From positions 62,001-126,000 of the forward strand of contig JAGAIM010000104.1 of the NCBI GenBank assembly GCA_017626555.1: a stretch of 64,000 nt of DNA, read 5' to 3'. Below the pieces are notes generated by a model. That model worked only from the letters and a program-made list of their open reading frames with translations. It was not told the DNA's origin and did no database searches. Origin of the DNA: Bacteroidales bacterium. GTDB taxonomy: Bacteria > Bacteroidota > Bacteroidia > Bacteroidales > UBA932. Both the position numbers and the translations under genes were made by a program. Below are positions 54,989 to 63,991 of this stretch, piece by piece; position 1 is the stretch's first letter, and every line of letters starts with the position of its first letter.

Positions 54989-56542
54989 TCACAGAGGGAA
55001 TCCATCGAAACGAAGTCGTCCTGTCTGTGCTTTCAAAGTTTCATTGGTAAGGTCAAAAGTACTGTATCCGAGCGAACGGAACACTTGTATGAGAGCAAGA
55101 GCACGTTCACGGAAAGCAAAGAACTCTCTCTTATCCTGAGGTGTCCAGCCTATCTCCGCTATAGCGAATGCCCTCGGATAAAGCATATATTCAGCGTGAG
55201 AAGGATAAGGAATAAGTTCACACCACAGATTGCCTTGAAGGCCGAGAATGTGATGGTGATACTCAGGTGAAATTCCTTCAACCGGATCGTAACTGTAAAC
55301 GTGACGCAGCGACTGAAGATGTCCCACCGCCCTTGGCTCTTTCTTGATAAGATCTTGATAATAATCAAGATATACGTATGTATTCGGTGACATTATTACA
55401 TCGTGGCCCATAGAAGAAGCCTTGATTCCACCGGGAGTACCTCTCCAGGACATCACAGTCGCCTGTTCGGGAAGTCCGGTCTCTACAATCTCATCCCAAC
55501 CGATTATTATCTTTCCCCTTTCACGCAGGAATTTTTCGATATGACGCACAAGGTATCCCTGAAGTCCGCTCTTGTCGCTCATTCCTTCTTCCTTCATCCT
55601 CCTCTGGCAATTCACACAAACCTCCCAATCTTTCTTCACTGCCTCATCACCTCCGATGTGGATATACTTATATGGAAACAATTCCATCACTTCCTCCAGG
55701 ACTGTCTCCAGAAACCTTATCGTCTGATCATTCCCGACACAAAGATCCCAGGAAAATGGTCTGGGTTTGCCGTCCGGTCCCACGCAGGACAATTCAGGAT
55801 ATGCTCTGTTGACTTCCATACTATGGCCAGGCATCTCGATTTCAGGAATTATGTCGATATGACGCTCCGCTGCGTAGGCGACAATTTCGCGTATATCATC
55901 CTTGGTATAGAAACCGCCGTACGCTTGAGGATCATCAGCATTTGTAAAAGGATATCCCATAGCCTCCCACTCGTGATATACCTCACCTCTTCTCCACGCC
56001 ACGTGATCAGTCAGATTCGGATACGCATCGATCTGGATACGCCAGCCTGCCGCATCTGTAAGATGAAGATGCAGAACATTCATCCTGAGAAGAGCCAAAG
56101 CATCAATCTGTTTCAAGATGAAAGCCTTCCCTTTGAAACTCCTGGACTCATCCAGCATAATGCCCCTGTGACGGAAGCGCGGATAATCAAAGATCTCACA
56201 ATACCTCACATCCTTATCAAGAAGACGCATCTGCTCGAGTGCCTGACGTCCGCGGAACGCCCCTTCATCTGTCAAAGCATAAATCTTTACTCCTTTCTTG
56301 CCGACAGAAAGAGCGTATGCCTCTTCCTTAGCATAATCAGGAAGATTCTCCACTTTACGTGCAAAATCAGGAGAACTTAGGTATATCTTTACATCTGAGC
56401 CATCACACTTAAGAGAATATACTCCCTCCGACAAGGTATATTCCACTGGTGCAGGGATGATCCTATCCGGACCGGAATAAGCATATAACATATTGATTGA
56501 CAGCACATTAAGCACTACAACCACAAATAAATCCCTAATCAT
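54989..56542 (-). CDS. GH20 beta-N-acetylhexosaminidase
   Basis: A 517-residue exported glycoside hydrolase that cleaves terminal beta-GlcNAc or beta-GalNAc by substrate-assisted catalysis. After a hydrophobic signal (IRDLFVVVVLNVLSINMLYAY) comes a GH20b-like domain (about 25-120), then the catalytic barrel with LHLHLTDAAGWRI, PEIEMPGH and the Asp299-Glu300 pair in HIGGDEA. The ATG at 56542 starts the signal; an earlier GTG at 56605 would lie upstream of the promoter. Confidence 0.95.
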   Translation of the reverse strand: MIRDLFVVVVLNVLSINMLYAYSGPDRIIPAPVEYTLSEGVYSLKCDGSDVKIYLSSPDFARKVENLPDYAKEEAYALSVGKKGVKIYALTDEGAFRGRQALEQMRLLDKDVRYCEIFDYPRFRHRGIMLDESRSFKGKAFILKQIDALALLRMNVLHLHLTDAAGWRIQIDAYPNLTDHVAWRRGEVYHEWEAMGYPFTNADDPQAYGGFYTKDDIREIVAYAAERHIDIIPEIEMPGHSMEVNRAYPELSCVGPDGKPRPFSWDLCVGNDQTIRFLETVLEEVMELFPYKYIHIGGDEAVKKDWEVCVNCQRRMKEEGMSDKSGLQGYLVRHIEKFLRERGKIIIGWDEIVETGLPEQATVMSWRGTPGGIKASSMGHDVIMSPNTYVYLDYYQDLIKKEPRAVGHLQSLRHVYSYDPVEGISPEYHHHILGLQGNLWCELIPYPSHAEYMLYPRAFAIAEIGWTPQDKREFFAFRERALALIQVFRSLGYSTFDLTNETLKAQTGRLRFDGFPL

Positions 56543-56565
56543 ATCAATAGCAGTCAATTGAATTG

Positions 56566-56598
56566 CAAATATATAAAAAAAGACCACACAACAGCAAA
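56566..56598 (-). promoter_or_regulatory. Promoter of GH20
   Basis: On the minus strand TTTG (56595-56598), 21 bp, TATATTTG (56566-56573), ending 24 bp before the GH20 ATG. Confidence 0.65.
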
Positions 56599-56606
56599 GC
56601 AACACA

Positions 56607-56635
56607 CAAAAAAAGCATCCCAGATCGAGATGCTT
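56607..56635 (-). terminator. Terminator of the DUF4623 lipoprotein gene
   Basis: A 7-bp stem (56613-56619 with 56629-56635) followed on the minus strand by a run of seven T. It begins 20 bp after the stop at 56655. Confidence 0.75.
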
Positions 56636-56654
56636 CTTTTGTGTATTGAAGATG

Positions 56655-58304
56655 TTATTTCAACTCGAAGACAGAAAGACCACCTCCCTGCATCATAGCA
56701 ACAATGTGGAGTTTGCCGTCAATTTCAACCACGCTGCAATCACCGTATGTATTACCAGCCTTGCAAGATGCCTCATCACCTTCATAAAGGGCAATCGAAT
56801 AGATAGGCTCGCCCATCAAAGATGCCTCAAGGCTTCCTAGATCTTCCACTACGACGAGGTTGCAATGAGTATTGTCTGGAAGTTGAACGTATGCAATATA
56901 TTTCTTTCCGCCGAAAGTAAAGAACTGAAAACTGAATGAACCGTTAAGTTCAGGGTATGCATTGCCTGCATCCCACTTTGGCCAGTTTCCACCTGCGTGA
57001 ACCGCTCCGGCAGTATTCTTTGTCCAGAACTGTGCAAGAGACGCAGTCGTAATCATCGCCTCATCAGAACCCGGATAGATTGTAGCCTCAGCAAGTCCGC
57101 CGCTGAATGTATCGAACCAGCAATATTCCCTGAGATCGGAACTTGTAGCACCATTCTCTATATGGAATGCCATTACCTTCGTACCGCTCTGTGATGGAGC
57201 CCAGATCGAACCATCCTGCCAAGTTCCTGACACCGAGATTCTGTCTCCGTATCTTCTCCAGTCGGAAGCATTGGCAAGGCCATCCCATCTGAATGCGTGG
57301 AATGCCACAGGATCCTTATCTGTTCCATTTGAATAAGCATAGATATTGAAGTTCTGGCTGCCGTCCACAGCAAGATTGGTAGCGATAAGTACCGGATCAC
57401 CTTCTGCATTAGGAATGCACTCAAGCGCTGAGACTGCGTGTGTACCACCTGAAATACCTCCTACTGGAAGCGCCTTATATACAGGTGCTGCATCACCGGC
57501 CAGAAGTGAGGCCAGTTCCACAGCGTAAATCTTTGCTGTTGCCTCAGAAGAGTTCAAATATACATATTTGCCGTCAGAAGCCATAGAACGGTTAGCGATG
57601 CCTGGAATGAATGCACACCAAGGCTCAGAACCATTTGAATAGTATGCTGCAACACGTTCAAGAACAACTCCGTCGTATGCATCCTGAGAAATCGTAAAAC
57701 TTGCGATCTCCTTGCCTTCCGCATAAATATCTACATCTGCAGAACGCACCTCTTTTGTTCTGTTTGCAGTATATGTAAATGCGAGAGTCTTCTTTACGGC
57801 ATCGGTAATACCCTTTGTCTCCACAAATGAAAGCCAGTCACTTTCAAGGGACACCTCAAAATCAGGATAATCGACATTGACATCGACATTGAGAGCGCCC
57901 GCACTTGAAGGCAGTTGTTCAATGGCAGCGATATCAAAAATACAAGGAAGACCAGGTTCCTGAGTGAAAACAATCTCTCCAAGTGTTTCGCCTCCGGCAA
58001 CGATCTTTGCCGCTTCCTTACGGACAGTCATTGCAGGGTTGGCTGTATATGAGAAGGTCAGAACTTTCTCAACGACAGGCAGCGCCTTTGTCTCAACAAA
58101 TGTCACCCAAGGCTCGGAAGTAGCCATAACGACTTCAAAATCAGTATAATCCGTGCTGATCTGCACATTAACTGTACCTGCTGTTGCCGGAAGATCCGAC
58201 ACTTCAGCAAGAATCTCGAACACCTCTGGCTCCACGACTTCCTCAGGCTTGTTACAAGCCACTATAGCGACAGCCAGAATCAAAGCAGAAAATACTTTCT
58301 TCAT
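56655..58304 (-). CDS. Lipoprotein with two BACON domains and DUF4623
   Basis: A 549-residue surface or periplasmic lipoprotein (MKKVFSALILAVAIVAC, lipobox IVAC). Two BACON-like beta-sandwich domains follow (about 28-115 and 116-210), each with the SEPWVTFVETKA / SDWLSFVETKG pattern and ending TFTQE- or TISQD-like. The rest is a beta-propeller-like DUF4623 region (MASDGKYVYLNSSEATAKIYAV onward). BACON domains are thought to bind carbohydrate or mucin. Its place between GH20 and GH89 points to glycan binding. Confidence 0.85.
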   Translation of the reverse strand: MKKVFSALILAVAIVACNKPEEVVEPEVFEILAEVSDLPATAGTVNVQISTDYTDFEVVMATSEPWVTFVETKALPVVEKVLTFSYTANPAMTVRKEAAKIVAGGETLGEIVFTQEPGLPCIFDIAAIEQLPSSAGALNVDVNVDYPDFEVSLESDWLSFVETKGITDAVKKTLAFTYTANRTKEVRSADVDIYAEGKEIASFTISQDAYDGVVLERVAAYYSNGSEPWCAFIPGIANRSMASDGKYVYLNSSEATAKIYAVELASLLAGDAAPVYKALPVGGISGGTHAVSALECIPNAEGDPVLIATNLAVDGSQNFNIYAYSNGTDKDPVAFHAFRWDGLANASDWRRYGDRISVSGTWQDGSIWAPSQSGTKVMAFHIENGATSSDLREYCWFDTFSGGLAEATIYPGSDEAMITTASLAQFWTKNTAGAVHAGGNWPKWDAGNAYPELNGSFSFQFFTFGGKKYIAYVQLPDNTHCNLVVVEDLGSLEASLMGEPIYSIALYEGDEASCKAGNTYGDCSVVEIDGKLHIVAMMQGGGLSVFELK

Positions 58305-58382
58305 AGAATGAAAAAATTTAGTTGTTAATATAGTTTATTGAATTTATCTTTAGTGTGGTGTGCTGTGGTGTAAAACAACGCG

Positions 58383-58390
58383 CAAATATA
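58383..58390 (-). promoter_or_regulatory. -7 box of the DUF4623 lipoprotein gene
   Basis: TATATTTG on the minus strand, 78 bp before the start, just after the GH89 stop. Confidence 0.45.
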
Positions 58391-58406
58391 AGAATAAATT
58401 CAATAC

Positions 58407-60560
58407 CTACAAACCATATTTTTCCAAAGCGTCCAAAGAAAGTTGTCTAAAATCTCCTGGAGAACGATATTCAATTGTCTGATCCTGAGTTGCCCACGCA
58501 TTTTCGAATGCCTCTAGTCTTTCGAAAAAGGCACTTTCATCATAAGCGCGATTCTCTGCAATGCAGGAAATTATTTCTTCTATGAACATTTCCCATCTCG
58601 GCTTGCAATACGAAGCGACAAAGCCGCTCCATAAGCGTGAAGCATAATCCCTGATGGAAGTATGAAGTCCCCAGATGCTGATTATGGTACGCGCATTACG
58701 AGTATAATAAGGCACTTCTTCGGGCGAAGAGGCACAGGCTGCCGCATCATTGAGCCAGCGGTCGAGTCGTAACTGAGGCTCGCAGGCTGCAAGAGCATCT
58801 ATATCATCTATAAGAGCGATCATCACTTCTCCGACTTCCCTGGCACGCTGAATATCTCCGGATCTATATGCGTTCACAAAGTCATCACGCAAGGATGCAA
58901 AATGATTTCCAAGTACCTGAGTTCCGATATTCACGACATCAAACCTGTATGTATCACGTTGAGACTGGACAGAAAGCAGTTTCCTCCAGATTCTTGTCAA
59001 TATCGAATTATCATATCGGACATTATGGATGGCCGTCCAATGCCAGAATCCTTCAAGACAAGGACGGGCGCACATCAACGGAGTCTGACTTGAGAAGGAA
59101 CCTGCAATATATACACTGTCAGTGAGCGACTTCCAAGCCTCGCGTGCCAACGGATCTTCATTTCCGATTCTTCTGTCGGCCAAAGCCTCAACCCACTCAG
59201 AATCATTCATTCCGTGATTCCAGGCCTTATCAAGCACATACTCATACATAAATTGATTTACCCCGAAGCCTTCAAGAGTAGATCCTAATCCCGCAAGGTT
59301 GGATCCGCCATTGGCCAAGGCATCTTCGATTCTCTCGCTTGTCTGATGGAAATTGCCGGCAAGCCTGACATTTCCTCCGAAATTACCAAGATAACAGAGA
59401 ATATAAGGCTGACCATAAAACGAATCAGTCAATTTCCATACAGGGGTATTCTCAATATAATAATCGAGAATCAGCACCTTATCCTGAGGTACGGCTTTCA
59501 GATAAGCCTCGACATTCTCTTCAGTCCAATGTTTCTGATCGTAAAAGAACAGCCATCCCATCTGAAGCCACAGAGCATCCGGATCGACTGACGCTATGGA
59601 ATTGTAGGCACCTTCCGACATAGAAGCCAATGTACCGGGATCCCAGGACGGAGCCTCCACCTCATTGAAAAGATCCATTCCATATATATGATCTGTTCCG
59701 AAGAGCCTGGTCTGTTCCCGAAGGAACTCCCTCTGAATCAAGGGATATAGAGAATCCATAGGAGATAGGAAATGGCAGAGGTTTTCAGATGGGAAGCCTC
59801 CCCAATGCTTGATGTCTGTTATTGCCGCCTCCGGATATATTTCCTTCAACTGCTCAGGAACGTGGCCGTTGAAAGCAGAGAGGACAGGCCTCATATTGAG
59901 AGAACGCTCACGCTTCAATATCTTCTTCTGGAGTTCCACCTGAGAATCTATCCATCCCTGAGGAAGCGGTCCGTCAAATGCATCTATATTATTCATCCGG
60001 TGCCAGGCAAGATGTGCAGGACCGGTGAAATAGGAACGGATTTCCGCATCTGTCAGGCCGTGCTTGCGCCATACATTCTGCCATACAGCCTCCTGTCCGG
60101 TATTTGCCAGAGGCATAGTAACTCCATTCAGAGCCATCCAGTCGATGAAACGCTCCCAGTCCTCCCATTTCCACCAAGGCATAGTATAGCCGAATGTACA
60201 ATAATTAAGGAAGAAACGCTCCTTCACCCGGGCTTCCACACGCACCGGCTCCTTCACCTGAGGCATTACAGACGGATATTGAACAGGATCGTATGCATAC
60301 CAGGAAACAGTGACATCACAATAATTCTTGAGATAATGATTCAAGCCGACAGCCATCGAATTGGCATTATTACCCTTGATTACCAACCTGTCATCAACAG
60401 TCTGCAATTCAAAGACATCCACAGTGTCCTGAATCTGGACAAAGTCAATTTCATATTCCGGCACGATTCGTCCGGCCAGCATTTCCGCATTCCTCTCATC
60501 TATTGTAGAACAGGATATCGTTGCTGCTGCAACTGCTGCAAAGAAAAAAGTCTTGGTCAT
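58407..60560 (-). CDS. GH89 alpha-N-acetylglucosaminidase (NAGLU family)
   Basis: A 717-residue exported enzyme that removes terminal alpha-linked GlcNAc, as in heparan-type chains and alpha1,4-GlcNAc-capped mucin. A lipoprotein-like signal ends in TISC (Cys17). The N-terminal domain has VGLNHYLKNYCDVTVSW; the catalytic barrel has LNYCTFGYTMPWWKWEDWE, Glu300 in DLFNEVEAP and Glu430 in STLEGFG, matching the two catalytic glutamates of human NAGLU. An all-helical C-terminal domain completes it. The start overlaps the upstream unknown gene by four bases. Confidence 0.95.
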   Translation of the reverse strand: MTKTFFFAAVAAATISCSTIDERNAEMLAGRIVPEYEIDFVQIQDTVDVFELQTVDDRLVIKGNNANSMAVGLNHYLKNYCDVTVSWYAYDPVQYPSVMPQVKEPVRVEARVKERFFLNYCTFGYTMPWWKWEDWERFIDWMALNGVTMPLANTGQEAVWQNVWRKHGLTDAEIRSYFTGPAHLAWHRMNNIDAFDGPLPQGWIDSQVELQKKILKRERSLNMRPVLSAFNGHVPEQLKEIYPEAAITDIKHWGGFPSENLCHFLSPMDSLYPLIQREFLREQTRLFGTDHIYGMDLFNEVEAPSWDPGTLASMSEGAYNSIASVDPDALWLQMGWLFFYDQKHWTEENVEAYLKAVPQDKVLILDYYIENTPVWKLTDSFYGQPYILCYLGNFGGNVRLAGNFHQTSERIEDALANGGSNLAGLGSTLEGFGVNQFMYEYVLDKAWNHGMNDSEWVEALADRRIGNEDPLAREAWKSLTDSVYIAGSFSSQTPLMCARPCLEGFWHWTAIHNVRYDNSILTRIWRKLLSVQSQRDTYRFDVVNIGTQVLGNHFASLRDDFVNAYRSGDIQRAREVGEVMIALIDDIDALAACEPQLRLDRWLNDAAACASSPEEVPYYTRNARTIISIWGLHTSIRDYASRLWSGFVASYCKPRWEMFIEEIISCIAENRAYDESAFFERLEAFENAWATQDQTIEYRSPGDFRQLSLDALEKYGL

Positions 60561-61258
60561 AATGGTATCGATTGTAGTTCCGTATCCAAACCGGAGATTT
60601 TATATTTTAATACTCCTTTAGAAGTCTCAACTAAGAAAATAACACCTGCCGTCTGATTCTTATAGGATATCAAATGAATGTCATTGATTTCTTTGACAAA
60701 TCGAGAGAAAACGTATTCCTTTGATTTCCAAGCACATCGTATTCCAGATTCCCTCTCTGGAGCCACAAGTGAATGATGTACTATGAACAATCTGTTTTGC
60801 ATATCGAAGCGGACTCCACTGCTCTGATAATCATAATAAAACTCGACTACGCCCCTGGGATCAGCCTGCACACCATCATAATAGTACCGGAAGCAATTAG
60901 GGATCTTTGTACCCTTGACATCGAACCGGATAGTGTTGTTTATCTGAATGTCCCATTTCTTATCGTATGGGTCAGGATTATGTTCCACACCCTCGTTTCT
61001 ATAAAAAAGGAACTCATCACAATCAGCACATCGAAGAACAAACCAACGCCGCAGATAATACTGCTGATGATCCGAGTCAAACCCGGAAATGAATCTCTCA
61101 AGATCTGCCAAGGATGCAACTTCAAAAATGTTGCACACTCTTTTCAACTCATTGTCATAGACATTGTTCTGCACGTGACCCCATTTAAGAGGGATTCTCT
61201 GTGCTATAGTCCTCAAATCGCTTGAAATAATATCAAATTGGGTTTGCGTCAAATCCAT
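60557..61258 (-). CDS. Unknown protein translationally coupled to GH89
   Basis: A 233-residue protein without signal peptide or membrane segment. It is rich in aromatic residues and contains a CADCDEFLFYR segment and IRFDVKGTKIP; the latter resembles the Asp-x-Lys strand of PD-(D/E)xK nucleases, but one short motif does not prove that fold. Its TGA overlaps the GH89 ATG (ATGA), so a cytoplasmic protein of unknown role is coupled to a secreted glycosidase. ATG 61258 is preferred over the adjacent GTG at 61261. Confidence 0.75.
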   Translation of the reverse strand: MDLTQTQFDIISSDLRTIAQRIPLKWGHVQNNVYDNELKRVCNIFEVASLADLERFISGFDSDHQQYYLRRWFVLRCADCDEFLFYRNEGVEHNPDPYDKKWDIQINNTIRFDVKGTKIPNCFRYYYDGVQADPRGVVEFYYDYQSSGVRFDMQNRLFIVHHSLVAPERESGIRCAWKSKEYVFSRFVKEINDIHLISYKNQTAGVIFLVETSKGVLKYKISGLDTELQSIPL

Positions 61259-61295
61259 CACCGAATATCATTAAAGAACGTCATATAAATACGGG

Positions 61296-63146
61296 CTACA
61301 AAGATAGGGCTTTTATTTGATCTGCATATTGACTCCATTGCTTCTTGTATATCTCCAAAGAAGACTGAGGGACATAGAAGTTCCTGTCAGGAATATCAGG
61401 GTCAAAGCACTCTGCACCCAGAAGCGGAGGTTCTACCGGACTCAGATATATATTCTTCAATGATGAGCATAATATGAACGCCTCAGATGAAATCGTCATC
61501 ACACTAGCCGGCAAGTGTATATCTGTCAGACAATGACATCCGCCAAAGGCACCACAGCCTATAATCCTCACATTGTCATTTATGACATACGACTCAAGAC
61601 TCAGACAATTGGCAAAGGTATATTGAGGAATTGAATCCCATTTTTGGGGAAGACTGACTTTCTTCAAACTGTAACATTCCGAGAACAATCCAAACATTGA
61701 ATCGAAGTCCAGATTGACACTCTCTGGAATAACAATTTCCTCAAGTCCTGTGCACTCTTTGAAAATCTCATTTCCCATCGTCTTAAGGCTTTCTGGTAAC
61801 TTAATGGTTCTTAAAGATGTGCACCTTGAAAAGGCGCAATATCTGACTTCGATGACAGTCTCCGGGATTGTAACATTCTCAAGAGAAAGGCAAGCACCAA
61901 ACGCCCATTGCCCGATAAGGCTCACCCCTGCCGGGATCTTTATCGACTTCAGTGCGGAACACTCATAGAACAGCAGACTTGATATCTCTGTGATGCCAGA
62001 CGGAAGTTCAATACCAATAAGGGCGGAACAATGAGCGAAAGCCATACTCTCTAATCCGGTAAGCCCTGAAGGCAGTTCAAGACTCACTAATGAAGAACAA
62101 TAATCGAATGCAGATTCACCTATAGATGTGACCGTATCCGGGATAATCACTTCTGACAGAGAATTGCAGTTTTTGAAAAGCCCATCACTTACTTCGGTAA
62201 TTCCTTCCGGAATTATGAATGATTCCAAAGCCGAACAGGATTCGAATGCATAAGGTTCCAATGACCGTACATTTTCATAGCCCGATATGCTCTTGAGACT
62301 TGAACATTGAAGAAAAGCACATTGACCAATCGCATTCACATTTGAAGGTAAGGTAATCGAGGTCATATCAGAAGCATACCTGAACGCCTCATCTCCTATC
62401 TGCGTTATCGGCTCGGAACATTCTATCACTCCAAATCCGTATGCCGCTGTATGAGAAATTATTTCTGAACCCAGACGGTCTGTGTAATATAACATTATAG
62501 GCTCTTCCGCTTTTGTCGTATATGAAATGGATTTTTCTCCAATAGGCTGTGTCAATGTATAAGTGAGGGAAACCGAAGGATCCGTCTTTGAGCGGACAAT
62601 AACCTCGGCACTTCTACGTATGCCGCTGTTGTTTTCAGCAAACTCCAACGCAAATCCATCATCATCAATACCGCCGGCCAGACTGATCCATTCTTTACCG
62701 GAATCAGATACGATTGTTTCATACTCACAGTTCGAATCGACAGGAATATGCATTCTGCAGCCCTGTGCAGGGACGCTGAACAAAGTAGTTCCAGTTGCAT
62801 TGAGCAGATCCTTCTTCTTCTGACTTATAGAAAATCGGACCTTCTTCAATCCACAGTGAAACGAGAACTCGGCACTTCTGGATTCCGGAGCCGCATCAGC
62901 CATAAATGTGACAATTTCACCTTCTTCAGAAGCAGATCCTTCCGTTACGGAAGGGACACACCACTTGCTTTTTCCTTCCATCCACCACGCATAGTTTGTC
63001 TTGACACGGACGTTAACACATCCTCCTTCCGGAGGCATAATGCCTTCAGGAATGTCCAGTTCAAGGATTACAATATGTTCCTCAACCTTTTCGCAAGACA
63101 GAAGGGCGCAAAGCAGAAAGATATAAATATATTTTAAATATCGCAT
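61296..63146 (-). CDS. BspA-like leucine-rich-repeat lipoprotein with BACON-like N-terminus
   Basis: A 616-residue surface lipoprotein (IYIFLLCALLSC, lipobox LLSC). Two BACON-like domains cover about 25-205. Residues 230-590 are a run of some fifteen LRR_5 (BspA/TpLRR) repeats of about 23 residues, each like CSSLVSLELPSGLTGLESMAF. The end (FYVPQSSLEIYKKQW) is a typical cap for such proteins. They often mediate adhesion to host or matrix proteins, or bind glycans. It precedes the unknown gene and GH89 on the same strand. Confidence 0.9.
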   Translation of the reverse strand: MRYLKYIYIFLLCALLSCEKVEEHIVILELDIPEGIMPPEGGCVNVRVKTNYAWWMEGKSKWCVPSVTEGSASEEGEIVTFMADAAPESRSAEFSFHCGLKKVRFSISQKKKDLLNATGTTLFSVPAQGCRMHIPVDSNCEYETIVSDSGKEWISLAGGIDDDGFALEFAENNSGIRRSAEVIVRSKTDPSVSLTYTLTQPIGEKSISYTTKAEEPIMLYYTDRLGSEIISHTAAYGFGVIECSEPITQIGDEAFRYASDMTSITLPSNVNAIGQCAFLQCSSLKSISGYENVRSLEPYAFESCSALESFIIPEGITEVSDGLFKNCNSLSEVIIPDTVTSIGESAFDYCSSLVSLELPSGLTGLESMAFAHCSALIGIELPSGITEISSLLFYECSALKSIKIPAGVSLIGQWAFGACLSLENVTIPETVIEVRYCAFSRCTSLRTIKLPESLKTMGNEIFKECTGLEEIVIPESVNLDFDSMFGLFSECYSLKKVSLPQKWDSIPQYTFANCLSLESYVINDNVRIIGCGAFGGCHCLTDIHLPASVMTISSEAFILCSSLKNIYLSPVEPPLLGAECFDPDIPDRNFYVPQSSLEIYKKQWSQYADQIKALSL

Positions 63147-63187
63147 ATAATATAGTCTCTTATGAATGTCTTGGCCTGATCTACGTT

Positions 63188-63892
63188 TTATAAGTTATGC
63201 TGTTCTTCAGCGAGTACGGATTTGTAATATTTTCTTGAAATCGGCAACTGTGACTCGCCGATATAAACATATTCCTTATCAATAGATGCAATTAATTCCC
63301 GGTTTACTACATAGGAACGATGGATTCTGATGAAGTCATCGCCGAGAATATTTTCCCATTGTGAAATTCCTGTCTTGTTACGATAGATCCTGTTTTCTGT
63401 AGCATATACCGCTACTTCCCTGTCGTTAGATTCTACATACAGGATTTCTGACGGAAGAATGGATACCTTATGCCTGTCCGATATGAAAGTAATGGTTTTG
63501 TCTTCCGGGAGAATGCTGGAGAGATACTTTGAAAGGTACCAGTCCCCCAGGCAGAGCAAAGTGATGACCACGGCTACAAACATAGGATTGACCAGGACAC
63601 CGGCAATTGAAGGATACGGATGGTCCGAGATCCAGATATGCACTGATACTATGAGCAGAAATTCCATCACGGCAACAGCAGTGAATAGAAATATCGTATT
63701 TGCAATTTTCTTTTTGCCATCCTCATCAAGAACCTTTGGGAGGAGGTACTTCACCAGAAATGTGCCAGGCAGGAAAAGACTTCCCATAAGCATTCCCAAA
63801 GCAAACGGATAACCGAGACTGAGGAGGATGACGGCTATTATGACTACCGCCAGCATCCAGTAGGAGAATGTTATGAGAATCGTCCTGTTCAT
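63188..63892 (-). CDS. Membrane-bound LytTR-type DNA-binding regulator
   Basis: A 234-residue protein with four predicted membrane helices (about 5-27, 33-50, 66-88 and 100-118) and a C-terminal LytTR DNA-binding domain (about 135-230: HKVSILPSEILYVESNDREV, FIRIHRSYVVN, LPISRKYY). It likely senses a membrane or small-molecule signal and regulates transcription directly. ATG 63892 is chosen; a TTG nine bases earlier lies in the -7 box. It may control the LRR lipoprotein gene downstream. Confidence 0.9.
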   Translation of the reverse strand: MNRTILITFSYWMLAVVIIAVILLSLGYPFALGMLMGSLFLPGTFLVKYLLPKVLDEDGKKKIANTIFLFTAVAVMEFLLIVSVHIWISDHPYPSIAGVLVNPMFVAVVITLLCLGDWYLSKYLSSILPEDKTITFISDRHKVSILPSEILYVESNDREVAVYATENRIYRNKTGISQWENILGDDFIRIHRSYVVNRELIASIDKEYVYIGESQLPISRKYYKSVLAEEQHNL

Positions 63893-63898
63893 CTTATG

Positions 63899-63906
63899 CA
63901 AATGTA
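63899..63906 (-). promoter_or_regulatory. -7 box of the LytTR gene
   Basis: TACATTTG on the minus strand ends seven bases before the ATG at 63892, implying an almost absent leader. Confidence 0.45.
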
Positions 63907-63949
63907 ATGTAAATTGTTGAAATATCCCTCTTGATGCGCTCAGAATGTG

Positions 63950-63991
63950 GTCAGAGAGGGATTCAACACAGTCAGAGGTGGATTCGACATA
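63950..63991. repeat. Two 21-bp direct repeats upstream of the LytTR gene
   Basis: The units 63950-63970 and 63971-63991 (GTCAGAG..GGATTC.ACA.A) agree at 17 of 21 positions. A period of about two helical turns is what LytTR proteins recognise, so this is a candidate binding site, although it lies at the window edge and could also belong to a coding repeat. Confidence 0.5.

Noticed and set aside
55403-56380. A 325-codon open frame on the plus strand
   Set aside because: It lies opposite GH20, whose catalytic motifs are intact; the frame has no family features.
59772-60656. A 294-codon open frame on the plus strand
   Set aside because: Shadow of GH89; the composition is unlike real proteins of this window.
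61296-63146. The LRR repeats as a CRISPR-like or satellite array
   Set aside because: The repetition is at protein level, about 23 residues per unit with diverged DNA, typical of BspA proteins.
49890-63146. A classical polysaccharide utilisation locus
   Set aside because: No SusC-type transporter or SusD-type lipoprotein is present in the window, so the term is not used.
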